Shown here: one piece after another, positions 19,869 to 31,469 of the stretch
How positions within the stretch are numbered: the first letter of the stretch is position 1
Layout: each line of letters opens with the position of its first letter
The notes under the pieces: generated by a model
What the model was told of the DNA's origin: nothing
Database searches by the model: none
The model's input: the letters and a program-made list of their open reading frames with translations, nothing else
Origin: Bythopirellula goksoeyrii
Lineage (GTDB): Bacteria > Planctomycetota > Planctomycetia > Pirellulales > Lacipirellulaceae
Direction: 5' to 3'
DNA: 64,000 nucleotides
Assembly: GCF_008065115.1 (NCBI RefSeq)
Contig: NZ_CP042913.1
Span: forward strand, 3,321,658 to 3,385,657
Translations under genes and position numbers: made by a program

Positions 19869-21053
19869 ATGAAAATACACGAATATCAAGCCAAAGAGCT
19901 TCTTCGACGTGCCAAAGTTGCCGTTCCGGAGAGCATTGTCGCTCGCACTGCCGCCGAAGCCGCGGCTGCCTTCAAGAAGCTAGGTGGTGAAATTGCCGTC
20001 GTTAAGGCACAGATCCATGCCGGCGGACGCGGCAAAGGGACGATCAAATCCAACTCTGAGCAGCGCGGCGTGCAACTCGTCAAATCGGCCGACGAAGCCG
20101 AGAAGGTCGCCAAGAATATCCTCGGCAACGAGTTGGTCACCATTCAGACTGGAGCCGAGGGGAAAACTGTTAACCAAGTGCTCGTTGAAGCTGGTTGCGA
20201 TATCGCTCGGGAGTTGTATCTGGGTATTGTGATCGACCGAGCAGTTGGGCTACCGGTGTTGATGGTCTCTAGCGAGGGAGGCATGAATATCGAAGACGTG
20301 GCTGCCGAGACTCCCGAATTGATCTTTAAGGAACACTTTGATCCCGACACCGGCTTGCAGCCCTATCAGGTCCGCAAGCTGTGTCATAAGCTCGCCATCA
20401 CGGGCAAGAGTGTTCGCAGTGCCGAATCCTTCATGCGTTCGATGTGCAAGCTGTTCGTTGAGCTCGATTGCAGCCTCGTGGAGATCAATCCGCTGGTGGT
20501 TACTGGCTCGGGTGAGCTGATCGCTCTGGACGCGAAGATTACCTTCGATGAAAACGCCATGTTCCGTCATCCTGATTTGGCAGAACTACGCGACATTGCC
20601 GAAGAAGACCCTGCCGAAGTGCGTGCTGGCCAGGCGGGTCTCAGCTACGTGCAACTTGAAGGCAACATCGGTTGCCTCGTGAATGGTGCCGGCTTGGCAA
20701 TGAGCACGATGGATCTGATCAAACTGCATGGCGGTGAGCCTGCCAACTTCCTCGATGTCGGCGGTGGTGCTCAGGTCGATCAGGTGACTGAAGCATTTCG
20801 CATTTTACTTGCCGACAAGAACGTAAAAGCCGTGTTGGTCAACATCTTTGGCGGTATCATGCGTTGCACAACAATCGCAAACGCCGTCCTAGAAGCCTAC
20901 AAGCAAGTCGGTTTCAACGTTCCGTTGGTCGTGCGATTGGAAGGGACCGAGGTCGCTGAGGGGCGCAAGATTCTATCGGAAAGCGACGTGGACATTATTA
21001 CAGCGACGGATCTGACGGACGCAGCGAATAAGGTAGTTGCTGCAGCGGGATAA
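19869..21053 (+). CDS. sucC: Succinyl-CoA synthetase beta subunit
   Basis: 394-residue TCA-cycle enzyme subunit that, with SucD, converts succinyl-CoA to succinate while making ATP or GTP. The ATP-grasp domain starts [20 protein letters not shown] and has [14 protein letters not shown]. The C-terminal ligase domain has [29 protein letters not shown] and NIFGGIMRC. Length and motifs are normal. sucD follows after 35 bases. Confidence 0.96.
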   Translation: MKIHEYQAKELLRRAKVAVPESIVARTAAEAAAAFKKLGGEIAVVKAQIHAGGRGKGTIKSNSEQRGVQLVKSADEAEKVAKNILGNELVTIQTGAEGKTVNQVLVEAGCDIARELYLGIVIDRAVGLPVLMVSSEGGMNIEDVAAETPELIFKEHFDPDTGLQPYQVRKLCHKLAITGKSVRSAESFMRSMCKLFVELDCSLVEINPLVVTGSGELIALDAKITFDENAMFRHPDLAELRDIAEEDPAEVRAGQAGLSYVQLEGNIGCLVNGAGLAMSTMDLIKLHGGEPANFLDVGGGAQVDQVTEAFRILLADKNVKAVLVNIFGGIMRCTTIANAVLEAYKQVGFNVPLVVRLEGTEVAEGRKILSESDVDIITATDLTDAANKVVAAAG

Positions 21054-21088
21054 CTAAAGACTAAAAGCTAACAGCCAAAGACTTAATC

Positions 21089-21964
21089 ATGAGCATATTG
21101 ATAAATAAGAACACCCGCGTCATCTGCCAAGGAATTACCGGCAAGGTTGGTGAATTTCACACGAAGGGCTGCCTGGAATACGGCACGAAAATGGTAGGTG
21201 GTGTCACACCAGGCAAGGGTGGCCAGGAAGTGATTGGCCTACCAGTGTTCGACACGGTTGTGGAAGCCGTCGAGAAAGAAGGCGCTGATGCCACGATGAT
21301 ATTCGTCCCGCCAGCTTTTACGGCCGACGCCATTCTCGAGGCGGTCGATGCAGGCATCAAAGTCGTGATCGCGGTCACCGAGGGTGTACCCGTGATCGAC
21401 ATGGTACGTGTATACGACGTGATCAAGGATCGTGATGATGTACATCTTGTTGGTCCGAACTGCCCTGGCGTCATCACGCCCGAGGAATGCAAGATTGGAA
21501 TCATGCCTGGTTACATTCACAAGAAGGGCCCTGTCGGCGTGATGAGCCGTAGTGGTACGCTCACCTACGAAGCCGTGTGGCAACTCTCAGAACTTGGGCT
21601 AGGCCAATCGACTTGCGTTGGCCTCGGTGGCGATCCGATCGTTGGCACTTCGTTCATTGATCTCTTGAAGATGTACCAAGCCGACGACGAAACCGAAGCG
21701 ATCATCATGATGGGCGAGATCGGCGGCACTGCCGAAGAAGAGGCCGCCGCGTTTGCAAAAGAACACGTCACGAAACCCATGGCGGCTTTCATTGCTGGCC
21801 GGACTGCTCCTCCAGGAAAGAGAATGGGCCATGCTGGCGCGATCATCTCCGGCGGCAAAGGTACCGCTGAGGAAAAAATCGCTGCTCTCGAGGGCGCTGG
21901 CATCGAAGTTGCTCAAAGCCCCGCTGACATGGGAGCCGCTGTGAAGCGAGCGATGTCACGGTAG
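21089..21964 (+). CDS. sucD: Succinyl-CoA synthetase alpha subunit
   Basis: 291-residue CoA-binding subunit. It has the N-terminal CoA domain ([20 protein letters not shown]), [20 protein letters not shown], and the phosphorylated histidine in [17 protein letters not shown]. Normal length. It is co-transcribed with sucC and probably with polX, which begins 21 bases after its stop. Confidence 0.96.
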   Translation: MSILINKNTRVICQGITGKVGEFHTKGCLEYGTKMVGGVTPGKGGQEVIGLPVFDTVVEAVEKEGADATMIFVPPAFTADAILEAVDAGIKVVIAVTEGVPVIDMVRVYDVIKDRDDVHLVGPNCPGVITPEECKIGIMPGYIHKKGPVGVMSRSGTLTYEAVWQLSELGLGQSTCVGLGGDPIVGTSFIDLLKMYQADDETEAIIMMGEIGGTAEEEAAAFAKEHVTKPMAAFIAGRTAPPGKRMGHAGAIISGGKGTAEEKIAALEGAGIEVAQSPADMGAAVKRAMSR

Positions 21965-21984
21965 TTGAAAATAGTCCCCTACCA

Positions 21985-23712
21985 ATGACCAATCAAGAAA
22001 TCGCCGCCGCGTTTGAACAGGTTGCCGACCTGCTGGAGTTCCAAGGGGCTAATCCCTTCCGAGTGCGGGCGTATCGCAATGGGGCACGCAAGATCGTTGA
22101 TCTGGGAGAGCGAGTCTCTGAGATAGTCGCCGACGAGTCTCGTCAATTGACCGATCTGGATGGCATCGGCAAGGACTTGGCCGAGAAAATCGAGCAACTG
22201 GTCACCACGGGTCGGCTTACACAGCTCGAAGAACTGCAATCACAGGTCCCCGGCACGGTGTTGGCCATGCTCCGCGTGCCGGGACTCGGTCCCAAGAAGG
22301 CGGCCGTTCTATTCAAGGAATTGGGAGTCGAGTCACTCGACCAACTCCGCGCTGCTTGCGATCAACAACAGGTGCGTGACCTCAAGGGATTCGGCGCGAA
22401 AACTGAAGAGGCGATCCTCAAGGGCCTCGCTATCGCCGAACAGGGCGATCAACGGACCAAGTGGGCAAAAGCCGATGAAATCGTGACCGAAGTGCTAGAA
22501 CATCTCCGCAGCGAGAAAAGCATTAAGCGAGTCGAGCCAGCCGGCAGCTATCGACGGGGCTGCGAAACCGTGGGTGATTTGGATTTCTTGGTTGAAGCGA
22601 CTGACGCAGTAAAAGTGATGGACCACTTTGGCAATTACCCAGGGATCGTGGAAGTAATCGCCCGCGGAGACACCAAGATGTCGGTTCGCCTGGCGAGTGG
22701 TATGCAAATGGACCTGCGCGTGGTGCCCAAAGAATCATTTGGCGCAGCTTCGCAATACTTCACAGGTTCGAAGGCGCACAACGTGGAGCTACGCGGCCGA
22801 GCTAAGCAAAGAGGATTGAAGATCAACGAATGGGGCGTCTTCCAGGTAGAGACCGATGGGACCGAAACGTATCTCGCGGGTCGCACTGAAAAAGATGTTT
22901 ACAAGACTATGGACTTGCCGTGTTTTCCGCCTGAGATACGCGAAGACCGGGAGGAGTTTCAATGGGCTGAGGCAGGTAAGCTTCCCAAGTTGTTGGAACA
23001 GAAAGATATTCGTGCCGACTTGCACATGCACACAAATGCGACTGACGGCAAGGCAACGCTTGAAGAGATGATTGCGGCAGCAAAAGAGCGTGGGTTGGAA
23101 TACATCGCCATTACCGATCATTCCCAGCGAGTGTCCATGGCAAACGGACTCGATGCTAAACGTGCCCTGGCCCAATGGAAGGAAATCGACAAGCTGCAAA
23201 AGAAGCACGACGACATCAGGATTCTCAAGGGAATCGAGTGCGACATCCTGGAGAAGGGTGGCATGGATCTGCCTGACGACGTGCTTGCCCAGGCAGACTG
23301 GGTGATTGCCAGCGTTCACTATGGCCAAAATCAACCGAGTGAGCAAATTACAGAAAGAATTCTTGGTGCTTTGGAGAATCCACACGTCGACATCATTGCC
23401 CATCCAACGGGACGACTGATCAATCGCCGTGAGCCGTATGCCGTCGACATGGATCAGGTGTTCAATGCAGCTGTTAAACACAAAAAGATGTTGGAACTCA
23501 ATGCGAATCCAGCCAGGCTTGATTTGCATGATCAGCACTGCGCGGCTGCTCGGCGGTTGGGAATCCCAATCGTGATCTCCACCGACGCCCACAGCACCGG
23601 GGGACTCGATGTGATGCGCTACGGCGTGCTACAGGCCCGCCGGGGAGGCCTCACGGCAAAAGATGTGGCTAACACACTACCGTGGGAGAAGTTCGCGAAG
23701 TTATTGAATTAA
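21985..23712 (+). CDS. polX: PolX-type DNA polymerase / 3'-5' exonuclease
   Basis: 575-residue repair enzyme with three parts: helix-hairpin-helix repeats ([28 protein letters not shown]), a family X polymerase domain with the metal-binding GDLDFLVEA and KAHNVELR, and a C-terminal PHP nuclease domain ([31 protein letters not shown]). It likely fills short gaps in base excision repair. Its stop overlaps the stop of the convergent RND gene by three to four bases. Confidence 0.94.
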   Translation: MTNQEIAAAFEQVADLLEFQGANPFRVRAYRNGARKIVDLGERVSEIVADESRQLTDLDGIGKDLAEKIEQLVTTGRLTQLEELQSQVPGTVLAMLRVPGLGPKKAAVLFKELGVESLDQLRAACDQQQVRDLKGFGAKTEEAILKGLAIAEQGDQRTKWAKADEIVTEVLEHLRSEKSIKRVEPAGSYRRGCETVGDLDFLVEATDAVKVMDHFGNYPGIVEVIARGDTKMSVRLASGMQMDLRVVPKESFGAASQYFTGSKAHNVELRGRAKQRGLKINEWGVFQVETDGTETYLAGRTEKDVYKTMDLPCFPPEIREDREEFQWAEAGKLPKLLEQKDIRADLHMHTNATDGKATLEEMIAAAKERGLEYIAITDHSQRVSMANGLDAKRALAQWKEIDKLQKKHDDIRILKGIECDILEKGGMDLPDDVLAQADWVIASVHYGQNQPSEQITERILGALENPHVDIIAHPTGRLINRREPYAVDMDQVFNAAVKHKKMLELNANPARLDLHDQHCAAARRLGIPIVISTDAHSTGGLDVMRYGVLQARRGGLTAKDVANTLPWEKFAKLLN

Positions 23713-26700
23713 CCGGTGGCTACTTGTGATCGTGAAGGTTGCTTGTTGCGGACAAACAATCCGAAGAACGAACGAATGTTCTCAGGCAGGGTGTACGATA
23801 CACTGTAGCAGACCGGAATCATGATCAAGGTGAGCACCGTCGCAAACGCCAGGCCGAAAATTATTGCAGCAGTAAGGGGTTGCCAAAATTCGGCTCCGCC
23901 AGAGATGTTTAGTAGCAAGGGTAGCAACCCACCGATGGTGGTCACCGTGGTCAGGAGAACAGGCCTGAAACGATTGATTCCTGCTTCAACAATCGCATCG
24001 CGCAGAGGCAGGCCTCGTTCGCGGGCCTGATTGGTGAAGTCGACCATTACGATGGCGTCGTTGACAACAATGCCAGTGAGTGCGACCAAGCCAATGAACG
24101 AAGCGAGGCTAAAGGGATAGCCGAGAAACCACATCCCAATCGTTACCCCGATGAAACTCAATGGAACAGTGACCATGACAATCAAGCTCTGGCGAAAACT
24201 GTTGAATTGGGTTACGAGAATGGCGAAGATGAGCACAACTCCGAGAATCATGCTGCGGACCAAATAGCCAAAATTCTTGTCTCGTTCCTCATTCTCACCC
24301 GTGAATTCGGCTTTGACTCCTTCGGCTGGCGTTGTTGGTTTGCCAAGGAACACCATGGAATTGCCTTTGGCAGGTCGGAAACCCAGTTCTGGCAGTATAT
24401 CATCTCGCAGCACCTTGAAGATGTCGTCTGGCAGTGTGGGTTTCTCGACATCGCACTTCGCTACCACTGCTCGATCACGTTCGTAGCGGTTGATGCTGAA
24501 AAGGCTTACGTCGTTGCGGATGTCGGCAAGTTCCGCTATCGATGCCTGTCGACCATCTGGTGCAGAGATCATCAATCGCTTGAGGCTGTTGGGATAGCGC
24601 TGATATTCAGGGGCCAATTGCAGACGCAAGGTTACATCTTCATCGTCGAGAGTGAGTTGAATCTGCGAGTCGCCCGCAATCGCTACTTGTATGGCTTGAG
24701 CAATCTGCGCTTCAGTCAAGCCATAGAGTCCCACGACTTCGGGCTTGGGTTCGATAATCAACTCAGGATGATCATCACGATAGTCGGTCGAAGCATCCAC
24801 GGTTCCACGCATGTTCTTGAACCGATCCGCAAGTAATTTGCCGAGGCTGCCCAACTGCTCGAGATCGTCCCCTGTGAGTCGAACAGCGACATCCGAACCT
24901 CCTGGTGGTCCATCTTCGATTTCCTTAATCGAATACTTCATCCCGGGCAGTGGACGAATCTCGCGACGAAGATCGTTGATCACCTCCTGTTCGTGGATGG
25001 TACGGTCAAGTGGCGAGAGCAGATCGACCATGATCTCACCGAATTCAGGCCCAGATGCTGGATCATTTTCAATTCTTGTAGCCAATCCTCCCGAGGAGCC
25101 GACCGCGGTCACGTAGTGCTGTAAAATGCCGCGGTCCTCCCATTTCTTGAGTGGATCGGTTAGCACTTTAGCAGCGGCGAGAGTTTCCTCGATGCTGTAG
25201 CCCAAAGGGAGTTCGTATTTGATCCCGAATTGCCCACGATCGCTGGCCGGGAAGAACTCGAAGCCGAGTTTGAAGAAAAGATGGGTGGCGCTGAACAATG
25301 CAACACCCGCCAAGACTATGACCGCCAACCGATTCGCCAAAGCTGTCCGCAGTACTCCTGCATAGAGCCGCGTCCAGAGCCCTAAGTTGGGCCGTACGCG
25401 TGTTGCCTCAGCGTGGAGACTCGTCGATTCACCTTTTGTGACCGCTGCGAAAACGGCAGATTCGTCATGCACTGGTTCGCGCTTCTGATACCAGCGAGCC
25501 GCCAGCGTTGGCAGAATAAAGTGGTCAACCAGAATTGAGCCAAACAAAGCCACGCTCACCACCTTCGGCATCACCCCCATAAAGTCTCCCATGATGCCGG
25601 GCACGAGCAGCATAGGTAAAAAAGCGGCAATTGTAGTCAGATCGGCCGCGATCACAGGAAGTCCTACTTCCTCGATGCCTGTCTTAGCAGCGGTCACAGG
25701 ATCTTCGCCCCGCTCAATATGTCGATGGATGTTTTCGGCAACGATAATCGCCCCATCAACAACCATACCTAGGGCAAGTATGAAACTGAACACAACCATG
25801 TTCGAGACGGGGATTCCAGCAAAGTATAGAAACACGAGCCCCACAGCCGAACTAAACGGGATTGCGAGCAATACGAGGATCGAGATTCGCAGTCCCATCG
25901 ACCAGGCAAGGATGACCAAGACGAGCATTGCCCCAAAGAGCGCACTGGACCCAAGTACTCGGAACATGATCCAGATCTCTTGCGAAGTATCCCGAGATGT
26001 TGTGAAGGAGATATTCGGATACTGCTGCCGTAAGTCGTCTACTAGAGCATTGACAGCCCGGGCAGCCCCCAACGTATTGATATTCGATTCTTTGTTGACG
26101 ATGATTGTGGCACAATCCTCACCGTCGAGCTGTGCCACGTTCAAAAGTCGGCGATGAGAGTCGATCACCTCAGCTACATCGCTGACTCGAATCACTCGTC
26201 CCCCTTCGCTAGAGACGATCGCTTCACGAATGTCGTCGACTCCACGGAACTTGGATTCATTGCGGATTGTGCGATCAACTTTTCCCGTATCAAACGAACC
26301 AGCGGGGACCTTGGCATTGAAATCACTGAGAGCCTGTCGGAGAGAACGCAAGGTCAGGCCATATTGTGTCATCAGATCGGGATTCACGTTGACGTGAATC
26401 TCGCGTTCCTTACCGCCAAAGAGTTGCGTGTTGGCAATGCCATCAACGGAGGAGATCTGCTTTTCAACTTCCTCGGCGATTTGCTTGAGAGCGCGCTCGT
26501 CGAAACCCTTGGGACCTGCGAGAGTGACCAGCATCAGGGGCGCACTCTCGAAGTCGATCTTCCGCACATCAGGTTGCACCTCTCGACCGAGGGGCAGTTC
26601 GTTGCGAATGCGGTCAATCAGGTCTTTGACTTCACGTTTGGCATCGTCGGGGTCGACGCCGTCGAGAAAGATTACTTGTGTGATTGAAGCTCCACGCAAG

Positions 26701-26951
26701 CTGGTCGAAGCAATAAAGTCAACGCTCTGCAATTCGGTGAGCGCCTCCTCGACTTTACGAGCGATTTCGTTTTCCGACTCATTAGGTTGAGAATCGGGAT
26801 AAGGAATCGCCACAAGTACAACCGCCTTGGAGATTGCCGGGGTACGCTGCACAGGTATTAGGTACGCAGCAAACAGGGCCAGGAGCAATACCATGACCGT
26901 CGCTACAAGCACAAAGCGAGGATGATCGACAGCTTTGGCGCTGAGTTTCAT
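23709..26951 (-). CDS. RND-family efflux permease (AcrB-like)
   Basis: 1080-residue inner-membrane pump of the HAE-type RND family. It has 12 expected membrane segments and two large periplasmic loops ([20 protein letters not shown] opens the first). TM4 carries [19 protein letters not shown] cut to one aspartate where many AcrB proteins have an Asp-Asp pair; this D-G form occurs in some subfamilies. TM11 region [17 protein letters not shown] is intact. The start lies seven bases after the adaptor gene. No outer membrane channel gene is adjacent. Substrate unknown. Confidence 0.92.
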   Translation of the reverse strand: MKLSAKAVDHPRFVLVATVMVLLLALFAAYLIPVQRTPAISKAVVLVAIPYPDSQPNESENEIARKVEEALTELQSVDFIASTSLRGASITQVIFLDGVDPDDAKREVKDLIDRIRNELPLGREVQPDVRKIDFESAPLMLVTLAGPKGFDERALKQIAEEVEKQISSVDGIANTQLFGGKEREIHVNVNPDLMTQYGLTLRSLRQALSDFNAKVPAGSFDTGKVDRTIRNESKFRGVDDIREAIVSSEGGRVIRVSDVAEVIDSHRRLLNVAQLDGEDCATIIVNKESNINTLGAARAVNALVDDLRQQYPNISFTTSRDTSQEIWIMFRVLGSSALFGAMLVLVILAWSMGLRISILVLLAIPFSSAVGLVFLYFAGIPVSNMVVFSFILALGMVVDGAIIVAENIHRHIERGEDPVTAAKTGIEEVGLPVIAADLTTIAAFLPMLLVPGIMGDFMGVMPKVVSVALFGSILVDHFILPTLAARWYQKREPVHDESAVFAAVTKGESTSLHAEATRVRPNLGLWTRLYAGVLRTALANRLAVIVLAGVALFSATHLFFKLGFEFFPASDRGQFGIKYELPLGYSIEETLAAAKVLTDPLKKWEDRGILQHYVTAVGSSGGLATRIENDPASGPEFGEIMVDLLSPLDRTIHEQEVINDLRREIRPLPGMKYSIKEIEDGPPGGSDVAVRLTGDDLEQLGSLGKLLADRFKNMRGTVDASTDYRDDHPELIIEPKPEVVGLYGLTEAQIAQAIQVAIAGDSQIQLTLDDEDVTLRLQLAPEYQRYPNSLKRLMISAPDGRQASIAELADIRNDVSLFSINRYERDRAVVAKCDVEKPTLPDDIFKVLRDDILPELGFRPAKGNSMVFLGKPTTPAEGVKAEFTGENEERDKNFGYLVRSMILGVVLIFAILVTQFNSFRQSLIVMVTVPLSFIGVTIGMWFLGYPFSLASFIGLVALTGIVVNDAIVMVDFTNQARERGLPLRDAIVEAGINRFRPVLLTTVTTIGGLLPLLLNISGGAEFWQPLTAAIIFGLAFATVLTLIMIPVCYSVSYTLPENIRSFFGLFVRNKQPSRSQVATG

Positions 26952-26958
26952 TGCTATG

Positions 26959-28269
26959 CTATCGTCCGGGTGATCCGCTTTTGATTGATGAAGACGAAGC
27001 GGCTACAGTCGGTGTTATAGTTGGAGAATCTACGATGCGAACCAATTGGCCATCTGAAAGACGAAACTGACCTCGCACGATTGCGTTCTCCAATTCTACC
27101 GAATCGGCTGGCACAACGATCTTAGGCCCTTGATCCACCCATTGAGGAAGTTCGATTTGACGAGCGCGATAGACCTTGGCCGAGCCTAAATTCCAGTACA
27201 AGAGTTCCATTTCGGCACGCTCAGGTTCTACAGCGAACATGTAGGCACGATGGGCTCGAAACAGAACAGCCGCCTCGGGAATTGCGTAGCCCGGGAGACG
27301 GGCAGTTACCACATCAGCTGTTGCGACCATTCCTGGTCGAAGATGGCGATCATCATTTGCTAATTCGATCTCCACGGGAAAGAGTCCCGTTCGTGAATCC
27401 GCAACTTCTGGGATGCGAAAGACTTCTCCAGAAAGCTCGGGCCAGGAATTACCGAAACTGTCGGTTCCTTCCAAATGAACATGCGCTCGAAAGACGCATG
27501 ACTCAGCATCCTCTTGCCGGGTGACATTGCCCCGACATTCCGCAACCTCTCTCTGGCGAGTTTCCAATTCGCGGATTTGTGCTTCTGGTACATCGACGAC
27601 CAGGAGCACCTTATCATTTTGAACAAGCTCGAAAACAATTTGGTTTCCGCTGACAGATTCACCAGATTTCACCATCCGCTTGGAAATAGTAGCGTTGACT
27701 GGTGCCCGAAGCGTAGCGTCCTCCAAATTCTTCACCGCAACTTGAAGTTGTGACTTCGCTAGAGCGACCTCAGTGACGAGGCGTTGTAATTCGGCTGCGG
27801 AGAGTGCCGAAGGGCTCGTTTGTCGAACTTGCTGAGCTCGATCCAGATCCGACTCGGCTTGGGCGACTCGTGCTGCTGCCTCATCTTTGCGTGCCACAAA
27901 TACCCGGTCATCCATTAGGGCTAACACTTGGCCTTTGACAACTCGATCTCCTTCATCAAGTGGTTGACCTGCTTCGTTTTCACCAAGGCGGTATACTCGT
28001 CCGGGAACTTCAAATCCTACTTGGTAGGTTTCCCATGGCTGGATCTTTCCTGCATAGGTGGAATAGATTTCACAAGTTTCAACCTCTAACGATTCGACGG
28101 CCACAGGGGCTTTAGGTACGGCAATCGCCGAAAGGGGGCGAATCCCACTTTCGGTGTGGGACTCGGCCTGCTGCGATTTGGCGCTGAGTTTCCACATAAC
28201 TATCGCGGAAAAAACCGTGACGACTATAAGAATAGTGTAGTGGAGAATTCGTTCGGTGAGAGCCTTCAT
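26959..28269 (-). CDS. RND periplasmic adaptor (membrane fusion protein)
   Basis: 436-residue adaptor with an N-terminal membrane anchor ([19 protein letters not shown]). A split lipoyl-type domain ([13 protein letters not shown] before the coil, [20 protein letters not shown] after it) flanks an alpha-helical hairpin of about 70 residues rich in Ala, Glu and Arg. Beta-barrel and membrane-proximal domains follow. It bridges the RND permease to an outer-membrane channel. Same transcript as the permease. Confidence 0.9.
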   Translation of the reverse strand: MKALTERILHYTILIVVTVFSAIVMWKLSAKSQQAESHTESGIRPLSAIAVPKAPVAVESLEVETCEIYSTYAGKIQPWETYQVGFEVPGRVYRLGENEAGQPLDEGDRVVKGQVLALMDDRVFVARKDEAAARVAQAESDLDRAQQVRQTSPSALSAAELQRLVTEVALAKSQLQVAVKNLEDATLRAPVNATISKRMVKSGESVSGNQIVFELVQNDKVLLVVDVPEAQIRELETRQREVAECRGNVTRQEDAESCVFRAHVHLEGTDSFGNSWPELSGEVFRIPEVADSRTGLFPVEIELANDDRHLRPGMVATADVVTARLPGYAIPEAAVLFRAHRAYMFAVEPERAEMELLYWNLGSAKVYRARQIELPQWVDQGPKIVVPADSVELENAIVRGQFRLSDGQLVRIVDSPTITPTVAASSSSIKSGSPGR

Positions 28270-28477
28270 GGATGCAGCAAGAATTCCTGTCTAGGTGGGG
28301 ATTGCGGCGGGAAAGTGAGATGTGAAGGCCGGAGGATAGATTGATCGGAGCCGGAAATGTGCTGTCTTGTCTCTCCATTTCAACTACTTCTATCATAGGT
28401 AGAAATGGACATCGCGGCAATCCTAGATAACCGCGTTCTAGTAAGCGTGATTAACAGCTAAAAGTCGAAGCCTAAGA

Positions 28478-29185
28478 TCAAATCTGAACACCCTCGAAAA
28501 GAATAGACCCCAGTCGCACCATAGTGGAACCCGCCCGAATAGCGGCCTCAAAGTCCTGGCTCATTCCCATGGAAAGCTCTCTCAACTGAATTCCAGAGGG
28601 ACACTCGGATTGAACTGTATCACGTAGTTTCCGCAAGTCTGCAAAGTTCTGTTCTGCCACGTCAGGTCCTCCCTTGAGTGATGCCATCGTCATCAAACCG
28701 CAAGCTGAGACATGGTTCAAATCAGCAAGTGACGGGAGTAACCGTCGCAATGCATCGGACGTCATACCATGCTTGGCCCTGTCGCCAGAGCAATTGACTT
28801 CCAATAGTACTTGAGTCGGACGCTGCAGTTCAGAAGCACACTGTTCTATAGCTTCTAGAAGTCGCAAACTATCGACGCTGTGAATCATGTGCACAACCGG
28901 AAGCGTTCTGCGTACTTTGTTACGTTGCAAGTGGCCGATAAGATGCCACTTTGCTGAAGCGAGTTCTGCAGATTCCGCTTTTTCCCAAAGTTGCTGAGGA
29001 CGACTCTCCCCTAGATCTAAGCATCCGGATTGCAAGAGGGCTGCCGTCTCCTCGACACCTACGTATTTGCTCACGCCTATGAGCTGAATCTCGCTGGGGT
29101 CACGGTTAACTGAATTAGCTGCAACAGCAATTCGCTCGCGCACTCGCGCCAGGTTGTCGGCAATGCGTTGGATTGCTTGGGCCAT
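28478..29185 (-). CDS. YggS/PLPBP-family pyridoxal phosphate homeostasis protein
   Basis: 235-residue TIM-barrel protein of the alanine-racemase-N fold. The PLP lysine is in LIGVSKYVG, and the family stretches WHLIGHLQRNK, HSVDS, EVNCSGDRAKHGM, LMTMASL and SMGMSQDFEAAI are intact. These proteins buffer PLP and have no known catalysis. It lies 63 bases after the 615-residue unknown gene and may share its transcript. Confidence 0.93.
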   Translation of the reverse strand: MAQAIQRIADNLARVRERIAVAANSVNRDPSEIQLIGVSKYVGVEETAALLQSGCLDLGESRPQQLWEKAESAELASAKWHLIGHLQRNKVRRTLPVVHMIHSVDSLRLLEAIEQCASELQRPTQVLLEVNCSGDRAKHGMTSDALRRLLPSLADLNHVSACGLMTMASLKGGPDVAEQNFADLRKLRDTVQSECPSGIQLRELSMGMSQDFEAAIRAGSTMVRLGSILFEGVQI

Positions 29186-29248
29186 ACTACTATTCTATGC
29201 CGAAAGGCCTGGTAGTGAGGTCATCGACGATTCTGACTGTTGCCCTGG

Positions 29249-31096
29249 TTAGCCGTCGACTTGCAGCAACTCTTCTACCTCGCCGCCTGGAGCCAAGAAC
29301 CGACCGACGAGACACTCCACAGAAGTGTTCTGACCCAGCACCGACCGGTTCATTGGAGCATCTAGGGAACGGTAAATGAGCCATTGCGCTTTGCCACATT
29401 GAACACGATAGCCTACCGCCACGTCATGAGGCTGAATCTCCAACGATTGTGCGATAGTCAATTGTCTCCAAGTGCATTGCTTTCCCAGTCGCTCTTGGGC
29501 GAGATCGATTACGAGCGGACAAGCTAATCGCTTACCTGGCCGTTCTTGCGTGAGTTGTATGTGATCCCCGACTTGCGTGAGTTCGCCAATGCGAGGGTCA
29601 CTCCGCCATTCGGGCAGTGCAAGTGGTAAAACTCGCCCTAGAGGTTTGCTCGCAGACAACATGCCTTCACGGGTATCGGCTTCAGGTGAGAAATGGATAC
29701 TTGGGGCGAGAGGAAAACTCATCTGATGGCGAATCGAATCGCCTTGCACATCCAACACATTATCGGCCAAGAGCAGGAATCGGTCATCGCGCGCCAGGAG
29801 GATTTGGCGTTCCAGCCGGGCACCATTGGAAAGTTCAATAGCCAGCTCCAAATAATCGACATCTTCGTCGCTAAACCAGCAGGTTTGCTCCCAAGATCCG
29901 ACCGGCTCAAGCTTGCTGCCGGCTGATGTGGTCTCAGCAGACCAAGTCCCAGCGAGTAGACGTTGCGAGCCACTCCATACATCAATTCTCAATTCTGGGG
30001 ACGAGTAGTCCACTGCCACAACCGGCGCACTGCGGCTGAACTCGGTTCGCAGGATCGCCAAGCCTGCCCATTCACATTGGTAGGAGGTCTCGGAGACCAC
30101 CTTTCCGCTCTTTCCCGTGAGATGCTTGCTCAGTTTCTTCTCAAAAAGATCGTGTGCCGCAGTCCAATCAGCCGCGTCTCCCCCCAAACGTAGTGCGGCT
30201 TCGAGGAAATCAGGCGACCATTTGCCACTCTGGTTTTCAACAAGCAAAGGTGCTCCGGTCGTTGTGGATAGCAGAACCGACTTAGAAACCGCCCAGCGAT
30301 ATTGTTGCTCAGCTTTTCTACTCCATGAGCCTTTCTTGATCTCAACCCCCATGGCTCGGCAGCGTGTCCAGCATGCCAGCAACGCGCGGAACTGTTCAAG
30401 ATGGCTTGCACGCGGCAGGCCTTCTCCATTGGTGAGTTCGACCAAGCCCTCGTTCAAGGAATCGAGTGCAGATTTTCGCAGTTTCAGCAGGGGGCGCATC
30501 TCAGGAAACGAATACGCCAGAGCCAGCGGCAATTCACCTGCAAGTAATTGATGCACTAAGCAATGTTCCGCAGGCATCTCTGCATCGATTTCCCAGCCAT
30601 CGGTGCGATTTGCTATCTCCCAAAGGGCATCGACAATCGACCACCAGAGATCCTTCTCAACGACCATAGCCAAGCTTGGTAGGAGACGGACCACTGCCAG
30701 GCAATCAATCGCGAATTCGACACTTTGAGGCTGCGTTACGATTCCGTCTCGCCAACCCAGTAGGACTTCTTCAATCCCTACCTGACTAAGCTTACCCTTG
30801 CTATTCACCCGAATGACAAGGTGCAGTAGATCCGACGACAGACGGTCCTCATCGAGACCCCATGCAAGAGAGGTCTCCTTTGCACCACATAAAGCGTCAA
30901 TGCGTGCAGGCTTGCTCCGTTTTTCTAAATAGCGAATCCAGTTCTCCCAGTGTTTTTCTCCGATGACTTTCTTGGCGACAGAGTCATTCCAGAAACTGGT
31001 CCGCTCAATAAGCGAGGAAAGTCGCTTCGCTTGTTTCTCCGAGACTCCGGCTTTGGTAGAACGGGGGTCGCTGACAGATTCAATGGTTGTTGACAT
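29249..31096 (-). CDS. Conserved-looking protein of unknown function, 615 residues
   Basis: I do not recognise the family. The first 280 residues are helical and Trp-rich (FWNDSVAKKVIGEKHWENW, WWSIVDALWEIANRTDGWE). The second half looks like a beta-sandwich (AVDYSSPELRIDVWSGSQRL, LELAIELSNGARLERQILLA, DRFLLLADNVLD), which recalls the C-terminal sheets of heparinase II/III-like lyases, though no catalytic Tyr/His pattern can be fixed. There is no signal peptide or membrane segment. It starts at 31096, divergent from the YdjY gene. The good codon composition over 1.8 kb supports a real gene. Confidence 0.75.
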   Translation of the reverse strand: MSTTIESVSDPRSTKAGVSEKQAKRLSSLIERTSFWNDSVAKKVIGEKHWENWIRYLEKRSKPARIDALCGAKETSLAWGLDEDRLSSDLLHLVIRVNSKGKLSQVGIEEVLLGWRDGIVTQPQSVEFAIDCLAVVRLLPSLAMVVEKDLWWSIVDALWEIANRTDGWEIDAEMPAEHCLVHQLLAGELPLALAYSFPEMRPLLKLRKSALDSLNEGLVELTNGEGLPRASHLEQFRALLACWTRCRAMGVEIKKGSWSRKAEQQYRWAVSKSVLLSTTTGAPLLVENQSGKWSPDFLEAALRLGGDAADWTAAHDLFEKKLSKHLTGKSGKVVSETSYQCEWAGLAILRTEFSRSAPVVAVDYSSPELRIDVWSGSQRLLAGTWSAETTSAGSKLEPVGSWEQTCWFSDEDVDYLELAIELSNGARLERQILLARDDRFLLLADNVLDVQGDSIRHQMSFPLAPSIHFSPEADTREGMLSASKPLGRVLPLALPEWRSDPRIGELTQVGDHIQLTQERPGKRLACPLVIDLAQERLGKQCTWRQLTIAQSLEIQPHDVAVGYRVQCGKAQWLIYRSLDAPMNRSVLGQNTSVECLVGRFLAPGGEVEELLQVDG

Positions 31097-31469
31097 GCTG
31101 TTTCTCTGGTCCGAGATCCTTTAAAATGACGATGCAAACGATCCTTCAGTGGAAGGTCGCTATTCTACGCTCCAAACCCTGCTCAATCACGGGGGGTACA
31201 CAAGATTTCTTCAGATAAAGAGCAGCGAGACAAACAGTTCCAAAACCGCTACAATTTCAGTTCCTTGCCTGCCACTTCAATGGGTCATGAAATTGGCTTT
31301 TTTGAAACTAGCCGTCCAGCTTTTGGTCGAATGCACAGTTTCATCAAGAAGGGTCTCAATTATGGCCACGGATTTACACGTATTGGATTCAAACTTGCAT
31401 TTTATTCATGTCTCATCTGTGGAAATCCGTGGCCGAAGTGATCTTCAATTGCCAGAAAAGAGGTGTAAA
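31097..31469. promoter_or_regulatory. Divergent intergenic region between the 615-residue gene and the YdjY gene
   Basis: 373 bases that should hold back-to-back promoters. An open frame runs through the plus-strand half into the YdjY gene, but the residues before the GTG at 31470 do not resemble a signal peptide and the ribosome site lies just before that GTG, so I treat it as non-coding. Confidence 0.4.

Noticed and set aside
22789-23592. 267-codon open frame antisense to polX
   Set aside because: PolX domains are complete on the plus strand; this is a shadow frame.
24207-24836. 209-codon frame antisense to the RND permease
   Set aside because: Shadow of a conserved transporter gene.
31149-31469. 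N-terminal extension of the YdjY gene
   Set aside because: A ribosome site and signal peptide start at the GTG at 31470; the extension has no protein-like features.
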